From Theristus sp. LFF4_11 (Eukaryota > Nematoda > Chromadorea > Monhysterida > Xyalidae), in NCBI GenBank assembly GCA_030248135.1, contig JASANC010001188.1, forward strand, positions 1-64,000: 64,000 bases of DNA. Reading direction: 5' to 3'. The first letter of the stretch is position 1, and the number at the start of each line of letters is the position of its first letter. The position numbers and the translations under genes are program-made. Positions 34,587 through 45,090 of this stretch are shown piece after piece. The notes under the pieces were generated by a model. That model had not been told where the DNA came from, did not search any database, and was given only the letters and a program-made list of their open reading frames with translations.

Positions 34587-35129
34587 CGTGGTCGGTCTTT
34601 TTCGACGAACACTGTGAAAAGGTTGGCGAAACGAAAACTATAAGCTTTGTTAGAGTAGAGCACGTTTCTATGCAGATCGGCCAACCGGCAGGAAAATACT
34701 GGTGTGTTTTTGTTCTTGGGAAATCCAAATACAGGTCAAAGTAGGCCCTACCTTGTTGATTTGCTGGCCATTTTTTCGGTAGACCGTTGGAACTGCAGGT
34801 ACAATGTACAACTACTTCTAAATATAACCTACTTTTAAACTACTAACGTTTTTGGAACTGGAATAATACGATGGAAATGCGAAAGCAGCAAAAAACGACC
34901 GACAACGGGATGACGATGACAATTTTTATTTGACAGAATCTATTTTGAACCGTAAAAAACAATTGCAAACCGTTTGTGATCTGTTTACACCAAAGCATCT
35001 TTTTTAATCAGCAGGGTGTATCCTCCCACCCCCAAATTTTTATGGGCCACCTCAAGTGCTCCAACAGTGACCAAAGGTTTTTTTTTGGGTACGCTGAGTT
35101 TAAAAACTTTATTTTATTTTTTTAAATTA
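34587..35129. other. Upstream block of copy C
   Basis: The duplicated upstream block shared with other copies, with a 100-bp insert around 34,790-34,890 that the others lack. Presumed promoter and 5-prime untranslated region of copy C; no conserved coding sequence. Confidence 0.5.
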
Positions 35130-35345
35130 TACGCGCGCCGGTTCCGGAAACCCGAAGGTACCAAACTCCGGCGGAGACGGGCAATACTGCCCCGAGCCAA
35201 TTTTACCCTCGGCTCAGGAGGGAATAGATCATTAGATGTTCGTTGGTCACTCTGATTTTTTACGAGTATGTCTTGTCCACAGCGAGGTTCGAACCCGGTA
35301 CCTACAGAACTGTAGGCCGAAGTTCTACCGCTACGCCACGAAGTT
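35130..35345 (-). mobile_element. tRNA-derived SINE
   Basis: On the minus strand a clear RNA polymerase III promoter is visible: A box TGGCGTAGCGG (about 35,338-35,328) and B box GGGTTCGAACC (about 35,295-35,285), with the tRNA-like part followed by about 150 bp of unrelated body. It interrupts the duplicated upstream block between TTTATTT repeats that look like a target duplication (uninterrupted site near 21,765). Not scored as a functional tRNA because the acceptor stem does not close. Confidence 0.7.
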
Positions 35346-35526
35346 TATTTATTAAAAAATCAATTTAAAACCAAAAAAACACGTCGCAAAAGTCTGAAAC
35401 CCTGTTACAAATGCAAATTGAGATCGCTGAGTCCGAATACGTTTATTTTGTTATATCGAATACTCCGCACCCTAAGAACGACCCCTATTAAAACGGAAAG
35501 GGAGAAAATTGAAAAAAAAAATCCGT

Positions 35527-36241
35527 AGGCACGAGTATACTCAGCGTGCATCCGCTCGTCGCTGCTCTACGGCTGCGAATTGTGGTCGCTTAACAATTCA
35601 ATATTAAATAAAATAAAAGTGCAAGACAATCAGTGGCTCCGTTCCATCACCGGCAACTAATGAATAATCAGCCAATAGTATACCATCTATACCACACTCA
35701 CTGGTCTGATCGCGTCACAAATAAAACCGTGCAACGTCGCGCATTCGGGTCGAAGGCGAACACTCAAGGCGACATCACGCAGCTGATTCAGCTGCGACGT
35801 CTGCGGTGGCTGGGGCATGTGGCGCGCATGAGTCCGAGCCGCATTCCCGCGCGGGCGATCATGGCGTGCGCGGAGCGTGACTGGCGGCGGGCGCGAGGGC
35901 GACCGAAGGTGACGTGGCGAGAGATCACAAAAACTGAGACAAAACCGCTCTACACCAACGCGAGAGGGCGCATTCTGTTTCCGCGTTCGGAGGCGGCTGA
36001 GAAGCGAGGCGACTACAGCAGCTGGTACCGCATTATTCAGACGATCGCGAATGACAGGCAACGATGGTCAGCAAACATCGAGGCGATCACGTACAAAACC
36101 GGAACGGTGGTGAACGGCGTCGAGGCCCGAACAACGGTTTTCTTTCATTCAAATTTAGCGCGCTCGTTGCACCCTGAAAAAAGCTGCCATGTTTACTCGG
36201 CCACTCCGTAAGTCAAGTTAAGTTAAGTTAAGTTAAGTCAA
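35527..36241 (+). pseudogene. 5-prime-truncated LINE, reverse-transcriptase C-terminal region
   Basis: Reading SLLYGCELWSLNN near 35,560 and then LRRLRWLGHVARM near 35,790 with ARGRPKVTWREI downstream is typical of the C-terminal tail of non-LTR retrotransposon polyproteins. Stops at about 35,657 split the reading (35,633-36,211 is the longest open part). It ends in a GTTAA-type simple repeat near 36,215-36,240. The flanks rejoin the block that reads CCGTAGCCGAAAATC in sister copies, so the insertion is clean. No catalytic FADD box remains. Confidence 0.8.
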
Positions 36242-37009
36242 GCCGAAAATCTGAAAACTGTGCCATAAATACAAATCGAGATCCGTGAGTCTAACTATGA
36301 ATATGTGTCCAAATATGTTCATTTTGCTATTCGGATTACTCCGCACCCTAAAAGCGGTCTCTATGGCGACAGAAAGGGAGAAATAATATTTGCGCCAAGC
36401 CGCCGATATATTTTGTTATTGTCTTGGCGCTAATATTATTTCTGTTTCAACCCATTTTTCGACACTTCTTATTAATGCATGGCCTTGAAAAATTCTGGTG
36501 CCACACTTTTCTATCTGCCGCAATCTGAAATAATAATTGATCTTTTTTATGCTTGCAGTGCACAACAGAACTCTAGATTTGAACAAAGTTACACGCTGAA
36601 CAAATGTACACACATGGAAAGTTTGACTTTTGACAGAAAAAAAGGAAAAGTCCAATCAAAACTGTCATAAAGATCTGCAGTGCACATCACAGTATGTAAT
36701 GGCGTACCACCACCAAGCTTCATTTTCCCGCGATGAGAAATAAAACAACCAGCATCCATCCCTCCAAAAAAAAACAGAGCTAACGCAATGGCAATTCAAA
36801 TTCGATCTCACTGCATCTGCATGCGACCACCACGCACATATGCATAATAATGAAGTTCATCTCAACCACAGGTAAACTGTGAAACTTTTGATGCTACGCT
36901 ACTTTGTCAGCATCGCGCTGGTACCAATCAACGGATGCCGCTCAAAATCAGTCAATCAGCCGACAATGCCTATGATTTACAGTTCGCCCGCAGTTGACAG
37001 TCTCATCGA
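36242..37009. other. End of kelch-array block and FDXR 3-prime flank
   Basis: The duplicated block fades out by about 36,380. A 63-bp stem-loop at 36,381-36,443 follows. No gene was recognised from 36,444 to the FDXR stop codon, which should include the FDXR 3-prime untranslated region; I see no AATAAA there. Confidence 0.45.
36381..36443. repeat. Stem-loop, about 20-bp stem
   Basis: GAAATAATATTTGCGCCAAG pairs with CTTGGCGCTAATATTATTTC around a 23-base loop with one mismatch. It could be a tiny MITE or a structured RNA; no other evidence supports either. Confidence 0.6.
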
Positions 37010-40000
37010 TCAGCGCTTCTCCACAACGCTGAGTATCTGCTGCATTCGTGTCAGTTTCTCCCTCGGTTTGCCATGCTCGGCGCCCAGCCGGCGTTCGCAG
37101 GCGTCCACGGCCAGCCACGCGGGCCAGTCGAGCCAGCGGACGTTTCGCTCGGCCAGCGTCGCCTTCACCACTTTCTGGCCGTGTTTCGCCGCCGACGACG
37201 GCTCGATGCTTTTCAAATGGTCGGCTACTAACGTCGCTGCTCTGGCCGATTCCGCTTGCGTCGTCGCGATGACACCGGTGGCGCCGCGCGCGCACCAGCC
37301 GCATGCGTACACGCCCGGAGTGTCCTGGCGGCAAACGGCACTTTTTTCATTGTTATTATCTTTCATGGCAGTTTCGTTGTTGTTGTTGTTGTTGTGTTTT
37401 GCCATCTTGGTGGGGGCGAAGCCAAATTGCTGGCGTTTGCGAGCGAAGCCGCCAGTTTTCACTTCGAGGAAACGCCAGCGTCCGAACGTTTCACTGCAGT
37501 TTCCGCCGAGTGCCAGCGAGATCAGTTATTCATACACAGTGCAACAAAACCGAAACTTTTGATCATCGTTGTCAAACTGTGTTACACTTACACCGTATTC
37601 TCGTGCAACACCCGACGCGTGTGATGACCGTTCATAAAAAAAACCAAAAAAAAACAAAATCCAACGAATGAAAAAAAACCCGGCCAAAAACAAACTGCGC
37701 GCCGCGCACCCGAACGGAAACGCCGTCGTCCAGTGTCGGAATGACGTTGCGTCGTTGGTCGTACGGAAGACCGGGCATGGCGACCGATCGGTAGCCGATG
37801 CTCGTGAACAACAGCTGACAATGCAACGTTTCAGTGGCGTCGCTCGCGCGTACACGAGCGTTCACGGCGTCGGACAAGTCCGTCTCGATGATGTGCTCGT
37901 TCTCCAGGCGGTTCGCGCGCACTTGCAATCCGGCGACGGCGTTGCGATCGTCCGTCAGCACTTGCACCGGTGACCGGAAGAACTTGAGCGCCCATTCCAG
38001 TTCACTCCGCGACGACGATGACGACGACGTCGATTTTGAGTCGTTGCTGGAGTTTGCGGTTTTCCACAGCAACTCCACGAGACGGCGACGCGACCGCGGC
38101 AGCTTCTTGATGTGCTCGTCGGTGAAGCCGGCTGGAAAGTCGGACAGGGCGACTCGCGAGCGCGCTAGTTGGATCAGTTCGCGGAGCTCTTTGATCGTGA
38201 ATGCCACCTGGGGTGTCGTTGACGAATTGATTTCATTCAGTTTTCGTGCTGGTGGTTGGAAGTTTTTTTAGCGAACTTTGCTTTGAGTTTTGGTTTTGGT
38301 TTCTGAGTGCTGAAACTCAGAAAAACGTTGCAAATACGCAACATACATGCAATTTGTCGTCTCGTATTCATCGGGCATGCTGGTTGACCGCATCATAGCC
38401 GGTTGCACCAATCAGTCAGCGCAATTGAAATTCTCCCAAAAATGAGCGACAGGTTATTAGTGTGATAGAAAAAAACAACAAATATTAGTGTAAAAACTCC
38501 CAAGAAACCACCATCTGTGCCAACTAGGGATAATAAAGAACCGGTTTTATTTTCCACGCAAACCTGCAACGGTCCCCGTCTCCCGACGAGCGTCACCATT
38601 CGTACGCGACTCTTGCGCAACGTCGCCAACGCCAGTTCGGTGGTGTCCGTCGCGGCCAGTCGGTCAATTGGCGACAACAGGATTCGTGCCACGTCCAGCG
38701 CGACGTTGCCGTGGCCGACGACGACGGCGTGCTCGACGTCAACGTTGATCTGATCGGCATGCGTTGTATTTGGTGAAAGGCGATTTTATTCGTTTTTATA
38801 ATGACTAGAATAAACGAGTCGCTGGCAACCCGTGCCCGGCTGATCACATGCGTTCTCTAGTTGAGTTCCCGGCCCCGCAATAGGGATTCAGTTGACTATA
38901 TCACGACAGACGGTCGTTATCAGCTTCCCCTTCTCGGACTGGAACAAAATCACCATGACAAAAAACGTTCCAACCAATCGCACAGCGCTTCTATCCGGTT
39001 TCCTTATCCTTATTGCAACCACTCTTGAGAGCAGCCATGTCCAGTCCACTAATAGCCAGGTCTCCTCTGACCCAGACCCGTCAGCAGACCTCCAGGTCCT
39101 GAGCGTCCGGCAGTCCGTTGTACCAGCCGACGAATCGCCGCGCCGACAGCGAATTGCGCGCCTGCTCGCCGGGCACGCCGAGTTTCTGGTCGCCCTCGGC
39201 GCCGTACGCGCACACGACGGCGTCGTAGGCCTGAAAGAGCGGCTGCGAAAACACTGTTGGGTGCTTGAAAATGGATTTGAACATCCACCAGGTGGCCGAT
39301 TGAGCTCTTGTTAGTCGGGTTGTTCTCAGCGGAAAAGTGTGCCGCGGTCGCACTGTGACTGTTGCGTCAGCGATGGTTTTCGACCGCGCACCCCAGAACG
39401 CGATCGCTCGTTCGGACCGACTGGTGCACACTGCAGCGCACCTTTTTTTCAATCTGAACTGACGGAAATTCCATTGCCATTATCAGACAACCCACAACAA
39501 GCATCCGCTGGTCAATCCAGTTGCACGACCGCTTCTCTATATCAGACGTACAGTCTATCTAACTCAATAACATATCCAACTGATTAATTGGTCACGTGAC
39601 GCATGCATTCTGAGCCAAACCAAACCATTGCGAACTCAGCAATTCACGCATCAACCAATCAGCGGTGGCCTCATCAGTGATGTGCCCCTCCTGAGCCACT
39701 TTCATTTCGCAACCGTTCCAATTGCAAAACGTCCACCAGCCTCTCGCAGCTCGTCCACCGTGACATCGCTGCCTACGTCGACATTGCCGAGGAAGCCGAG
39801 TCGCTCGCGCGTGCGCTCGTCGGCGAACAACTTCTCGAACTGGTGAATGCAGTTCTTCACCTCCGGGTGGTCGGGCGCGACGCCGAACCGCGCCAGTCCG
39901 AACGGCACCGGCTGCTTCTCGTACAAATCGAGGTGCGCCGTCGGCAGCAGACGCAGCAGCGGTCCGGCAAAGTAGAAACCTGACAATTGAAACAAATCAA

Positions 40001-40541
40001 GTTCGCTGTTTGCGGTCTCGCCACGTAGACGCGTACACCGCGGTGCCCCCCCCCCCTCCCGGCGCTCGTCAGTGCGACGGACACCAGGCAGAACTGCCGA
40101 ACGTGTTTTACCACAGACAGATCTTATACGTTGGGTAAAACATCAGCGAACCTAGAAAGTAAAATCTCACAAATTCAGATTTTTTTCTCAGAGTATAAGA
40201 TTCGGTCTGAGGTGTAATTCAGTTCTGCCTGGTGTCAGTCGCACTGACGAGCCAGCGGGCACCGCCGCGGTACATGCATCTACCACAGCGAACTGTCCCG
40301 AGCGAAGCGATAGGGAGATTCTAGCAAATATCCTACATGATGAAATAGTCAACGAAAAACCACGACTTTTCAAGTTTTTTTTCAAACTCCGTAATGACAA
40401 ACCGGCCGGGCCAGAGCCAATCACGGCGACGTGCAAAGAGCGCACGCTTTCGAAACAAGCACCGGTTGTATCGTGGTGGCCACGTCGGGACTTGTTAAGC
40501 AGAGGGCGGAGCAGCGCTCTAGTTGCCGTTCGGGTGCACAT
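37010..40541 (-). CDS. FDXR: NADPH:adrenodoxin/ferredoxin oxidoreductase, mitochondrial
   Basis: Six exons: 40,541-40,403; 39,979-39,741; 39,230-39,090; 38,749-38,564; 38,207-37,710; 37,324-37,010. Total 1,518 nt, 505 residues, close to the family size. The N-terminus is Arg-rich without acids for over 20 residues, as in mitochondrial presequences. FAD-binding GSGPAG is at 42-47, the NADP-binding motif GHGNVALD at 185-192, and TPGVYACGW with GVIATT near 405-420. It passes electrons from NADPH to ferredoxin for Fe-S cluster, heme A and steroid-type reactions in the mitochondrial matrix. The exon 2 donor appears to be GC (GAG then GCTGGT), because only that join restores the family's LREAY sequence. 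A CCAAT/CACGTG MITE lies 37 bp upstream of the start codon. Last gene of a same-strand cluster. Confidence 0.92.
39550..39672. mobile_element. CCAAT/CACGTG MITE fragment in FDXR intron 2
   Basis: Contains CAGTCTATCTAACTCAATAAC, TAATTGGTCACGTGACGCATG and, inverted, CATCAACCAATCAG. The right terminus is eroded. Same family as 49,772-49,927. Confidence 0.55.
40001..40275. repeat. Inverted repeat pair in FDXR intron 1
   Basis: The block AGTTCGCTGTTTGCGGTCTC...CAGAACTGCCGAACGTG (to about 40,135) recurs at 48,646-48,772 in MCRS1 intron 4. A partial inverted copy (CAGTTCTGCCTGGTGTCAGT) lies at 40,218-40,260. This is a dispersed foldback repeat. Confidence 0.6.
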
Positions 40542-40577
40542 TGTTGTGACTCTAAAAAAACTACAGAACACATCCAC

Positions 40578-40737
40578 AGTCGAACTCTAAATTGTAGGGA
40601 ATAAGCTGATTGGCTGGTGATCACGTGACGCATGTTTTCTGCGCAAACCACACTCCGCCCTCAGCAATGCGCCTGCACAGTAATCATGCATCACGTGATC
40701 ACCAACGAATCAGCCGATTCTCCATAGAGTTCGGCTC
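40578..40737. mobile_element. CCAAT/CACGTG MITE in the FDXR promoter
   Basis: The ends CGAACTCTA...GCTGATTGGCTGGTGATCACGTGA and the inverse GCCGAACTCTATGG...GCTGATTCGTTGGTGATCACGTGA make a 160-bp near-palindrome. It carries one ATTGG (inverted CCAAT) and two CACGTG E-boxes and ends 37 bases upstream of the FDXR start codon. A regulatory role is inferred only from position and motifs. Confidence 0.75.
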
Positions 40738-40879
40738 CATATCACAGAATTTGCAATTGTTTGTTTTTGCTTGCGCGGGGCGGGGTATCACTACACAGCC
40801 TGAAGGTACACAACCCAAACGAGCTGTCACAGAAACATAGTATCTAATCGAAGCTGACAACAATGGAAACAGTGTGTTT

Positions 40880-40885
40880 TTTATT
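40880..40885 (-). terminator. Poly(A) signal AATAAA, probable POP7 3-prime end
   Basis: The first AATAAA on the minus strand downstream of the POP7 stop codon, about 390 bases away and 340 bases before the FDXR start. Confidence 0.45.
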
Positions 40886-41277
40886 CCACATTTCAATCGA
40901 TCACCAATCACCAATTCAAACCAAAACAACGTTATTTTTTCAAGAAGGCTAGCGGAATAAAACGACAACAACCAAAACTGTTAACCCATCTAACACGGCA
41001 TTTTGTAACCCGAAACACAAAGGTGGTGAACAACGCTACTACGGACAACAGTGAACATGACAAACTGATCACAAAAAAAACTTCCAACAACAGCGATGGC
41101 GAGAAACGTGTTACCAAAAAAAGCAGTTTGGACGTTTCCAACCACGGTGAATCACGGCCTGGTTGGTTGAAAAACCTCGCAGCCTGGCTGACGCTAAATT
41201 GCTGCCAGCTGCGACGACACCAGTCAGCAGTGACGGCAAAATCACACGAATCACAACAAAAAACAAACAAAACGACA

Positions 41278-43368
41278 TCAATAATCGTTCACCGGCACTT
41301 CCGGCCGGAACACGCGAATGTGAACGGCGGAGATGTTGCGCTGTCTCGTTGCGGGCGTTGCGTCGTCGACAAGCGCCACTAAATCGTCAGTGACCTGAAG
41401 TTGGTTTTTTCCGTCATTCCAACCAACAAGACGCTCGAGAAAGTTGCGATGATGAAAAATTCGGAATGCTGTTCGAAAACGGGGTATATGCGCCGCCACA
41501 GGCCGCAAGCAAACACACACACCAGCAAGCTACTACGCCTGCTACCCGCGTGTGCGAATCTGCAAATCGCACGTGTGGATACCTGTGCGTCTGGTTTTCG
41601 GTGCAAAGAAACGCCACGAGACTGAAATCACGTGCGTCCACCTTGCAGACTGGTGGCCAGCTTTCGACAAGAACTTTCGACTAAGACTGTGCAAAACAGA
41701 GCTGTACAATACAATCACAGATCACCAATCCGACCTGAAGTGTTGACGTGTTGACGTCGAGCTCAATGGAGCCCATCCAGCGACGCTTCAACTGTAACGC
41801 AACGTTGATCGCACGGTTGATCGCTTGACCGAGGCCGTGCACGTGCAGCTCCACGTAGCTTTTGTCGTTCAGCAGTTTCTCACATCTAAGGAACCACAAA
41901 GAACAACTGCATACTCGTTCTAACCAGCACAAAGCAGTTTGGCGATGAAAGCCCTGGTCTGAAGGCATTGCACTCTGTTGCAAGTGTGTACGCACAGTAC
42001 TGTTGCACAGTCACAAACAAACACACTGGCACCACACATGCGGTGAACCGCTGCTGTACAATCGTGCGTCTGTTCGTGTTTGCTAGTGACGGTGCACCAT
42101 TACAAAAAATGCACTTTGTTCTAACCGACTGCATTGTCTTGACCTTGAGTCGTGACTTCAGACCAGCACCATACCAGATCGTTACGACTTTACTGATTGT
42201 CTGACTGCGGCAATTATCGTGATCAATATCAATCGAGGCTAATGCGACTGGACAAGGCATCACATTTTGTAATACTGTCGGAAAAGCTTTTACCCGTTCG
42301 ATCACTCACAACAACAACAAGCCCCTCTCTCTAAAATACAACTCTTCTCATACGACACTACAAAATTACCGACTTTGCCATTTGCGCGCGGACGTCGGTT
42401 CGTCGAGTGATGTACACGTGATTACGCGCCGTGCTGAAATGCGTCGGCAGACGCTTTCGCAGCTCGTATTCATTCGGATCAAACGAATCAGCAGCACGCG
42501 CACTTTGTTCGTCCAACTGAGGTGATTCTGCTGGCACTTTCACTGGAGACTGGACGGTGGGAGACTTTGGCGATTTGTCGATGTTGGTCGTATTGGCACT
42601 GGCGGAGGCCGCCGCTTGTGGTTGGGGTTGCTGCAAAAGAATTGTTTTTCTTCACATAAGTGGCTGGCTAGAAAGGCCCGCTCATACGGACGTATGCTGA
42701 CGTTCGTCAAAGGCACGTTTTCATAAACGCTGGTAGTATTGTGGATTTATTTAAACGTGTCCGGACTAAAATGACGTCATCTGCTTTAAAAACGCTTGTT
42801 TCTCAAAGTACAGGCACTAAAATGTCAGTTTGGTGTGACTGATTCGACATTCAACATTTGTTTACGGGAAGAAATCGGCTAAACGGAAAGTCTGGGTTGC
42901 TGTGAACGACAAGCGCATGTTTAGCAGCACATGACGTCATTTCAGTCGGACAGGATAAAAGGGGGGCAACAAACAACAACAACATGGACGTTTTCATGGA
43001 CGCCGGTAGTACTCTCATAACACGAGACGAGACGTCAGTATAAACGGGCCCTTTGCACCGAATGCTTGTGGTTCGGTTCGGCTTGAGGCCACGCACGCAC
43101 GTCACACAAAAACATAACATCAGCCTTTATTTTTCCTTGCGAGCTGCGCTGAATACTGTTCCGCGTTTCGAGAAGCGAATGCACGATACTGATTGGACGC
43201 ACCACGCACGACGCAGCCAATCAGCGCGTGCCAATCAGATTTCGTGCGCTAAAATGAACCTCAATAATCAAACGCGCCAACTTTTCTTTCCGACCCCCGT
43301 CGTTGTCTCCTTTTCGATTGCGCTTGTTTCTCGGCGGAGACGGCAGTGTTGACACCAACACCGTCCAT
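41278..43368 (-). CDS. POP7: Ribonuclease P/MRP protein subunit Rpp20
   Basis: Well supported exons: 42,630-42,374, 41,885-41,735 and 41,394-41,278 (stop). Joined they give NHVYITRRTD, AQMAKCEKLL, LHVHGLGQAINRAINVALQL and RNISAVHIRVFRP, diagnostic of the Alba-type Rpp20 subunit that binds the P3 arm of RNase P/MRP RNA. Exon 42,630 begins at an acceptor (TTCTTTTGCAG), so the start codon lies upstream. The best candidate is 43,368-43,282, a phase-0 exon with an ATG preceded by CCCAAG and a Lys/Arg-rich product, but its donor (GTTGGC) is weak. If right, the protein is 203 residues, longer than the human one because of a Gln/Ala/Ser-rich N-terminus. Two donors read GTCGG. Lies 75 bp after kish. 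Confidence 0.82.
42751..42955. mobile_element. CRE-type MITE in POP7 intron 1
   Basis: A member outside the kelch array, so the family transposed independently. Left end TTTAAACGTGTCCGGACTAA, with TGACGTCA at both ends; the right terminus has decayed after CAGTCGGACAGG. Confidence 0.75.
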
Positions 43369-43434
43369 CTTGGGTTTTCTTTCCAAGATTTCCGCAAAAT
43401 ATTTTCTGTCCCACTCAAATCTTTCAAAGTTTTT

Positions 43435-43440
43435 TTTATT
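43435..43440 (-). terminator. Poly(A) signal of kish
   Basis: AATAAA begins 4 bases after the kish stop codon (minus strand) and lies 67 bases ahead of the candidate POP7 start codon. Confidence 0.65.
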
Positions 43441-43443
43441 CCG

Positions 43444-44176
43444 CTACGCAAACAAAATAAACAACGCCATCGCGACGCAGCACGCCGCCACGTACGGACT
43501 CAGCCGTTCGCCTGCAAAAAAGCGTTTTTTTTGTTATTTGTTGTTTTTGTTCCAAGCAGTAGTCTTTTGGTATGCAAGTGATTTCGTCCAGCTTGATGTT
43601 TGATAAGTTCGAAGTTGTGAGAAGAGACGAGTTTGTTTACAAACAAGATTGCATGAAATTATAGGATTTACGATCACATCACACGCTCTTAAGATTCTCT
43701 TTTGAAACGCTGTACAAAGGTGCACAGTTGACGGTTCTCTGAATTTCGACATGACCATACTCATACCATACTCATATTCACCACAAATTCAAATTTCAAT
43801 TGATCACACCACCAAATTATTCCTTTTCAAAGCTCAAACTGTCAAAAGTTTTTGTCTACTCACCGATACGGGCGCACTTCCAGAAAACGCCGACAAACCT
43901 GAAACGATGCAATCAATAAAAATTCACGTGGATGAATGAAAACCCCACGAATTGCATTCGTTTGGCTGCATGATCTCCATTTAACCAATCCAAATCACTG
44001 AGTTCAAAATAAACTGCACGCAAATCAGCTGCAAAGAGCCTTGCGATCCCTCCAACACACACGTACCCCTCCTTGTTCCGGTCTACAATCCGCGGAAAGA
44101 ACGCTCGAACGTAGGTGCACGTGCAGATCAACAGTAGCACAACGGACAGAAGACTCTGGAGGTCGAAGATGGCAGA
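43444..44176 (-). CDS. TMEM167A: Kish (TMEM167A), small secretory-pathway membrane protein
   Basis: Exons 44,176-44,067, 43,898-43,864 (35 nt) and 43,511-43,444 join in frame to 70 residues: [10 protein letters not shown] with a hydrophobic LLICTC segment, [18 protein letters not shown] and [11 protein letters not shown] before the stop. This matches kish-A nearly end to end. The family is small two-pass proteins of the early secretory pathway. The first residue, Ser, follows an acceptor (TTTCTTCCAG), and family members begin with Met-Ser-Ala, so the initiator Met must be in an upstream exon that adds little more than that codon. A candidate ATG is at 44,540. No gene-internal repeat is seen. 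Head-to-tail between MCRS1 and POP7. Confidence 0.88.
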
Positions 44177-44594
44177 CTGGAAGAAACAGATGATGAAACT
44201 AATGGAGATGCTCTGATGTGGCGCAAATTTTGAAAAGAAATTTTGGCGTGAATTTCAATCTCTAATCACTGAAAAGGTTTCGCAAGAAAGGAAAATTTTG
44301 CGAAAAGTTTCAAGTTTCGAAATGACACAATAATTGTGGCCGAAATCGAAAAACGATCACACACCAGTTTGACGGTGAAACAATGAGAGGGTGGCGCGGT
44401 GCCGAAATTGAAACGGAACCGTTTTTGATTGCTGGAAATTTTAATTTGTTTGTAACGCGCCCGAAATTATCAGCTCTGAAAATACGGACACATTTTGCAA
44501 AAACACAAATTGTTCCAAACATAGCACAAACCACGGACATGGCACCGTTTCGTTGACAAAAAAAACCTCCACAGCCAACGGTTGATTTTCTCTA

Positions 44595-44600
44595 TTTATT
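44595..44600 (-). terminator. Poly(A) signal AATAAA, probable MCRS1 3-prime end
   Basis: About 490 bases after the MCRS1 stop and 55 bases before the candidate kish start codon. Assigned by position only. Confidence 0.45.
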
Positions 44601-45090
44601 GTATTGTCGATCGAGCACAATTTAAGCAATCAAATCACCGAAAACAATGAAAAACACGTGGACGAGAACATTCAGACTACAAATTGTGAGAAAAGTACAT
44701 CCACTGACAAAAATTATGGATCAGCATTACCAAAAAATAACCGCTTTCAATCAATCCAGTCAAGCGACCATCATTTTCGTCGCCTCCGCTCGTATCTTGT
44801 CCATCAGATCGAGATTCATCAGAAAACACAATCGAACGTTTCCAATCTGAAAAAAGTGAACAATACAAACAAGCGTAAAACGTTTACAAACTTTCTATCA
44901 GAGGAAAACCAACAAACTTTTTAAAAGGCAACCCCACTGAATGCTTCACAGTCTGCAACTCCGGTCCGGCGACCAATCAGCGCGCTGAATTTGAACACAC
45001 CAAAGCCACTCAACCAGTCAGAACTACAAGCTCGACCAGTCGTAATCAAGACCCCCAGAGCAGAGCACACCATCGCCCATTCACTCCCAC

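Noticed and set aside
35285..35345. Functional tRNA gene (also near 52,930-53,000)
   Set aside because: A and B boxes are good but acceptor stems do not pair and SINE bodies follow.
37010..37462. Long frames on both strands over FDXR exons
   Set aside because: Shadows of the FDXR coding sequence in GC-rich exons.
44604..44924. 106-codon plus-strand frame
   Set aside because: No ATG at its start, low-complexity Asn/Lys/Ser content, no recognisable domain.
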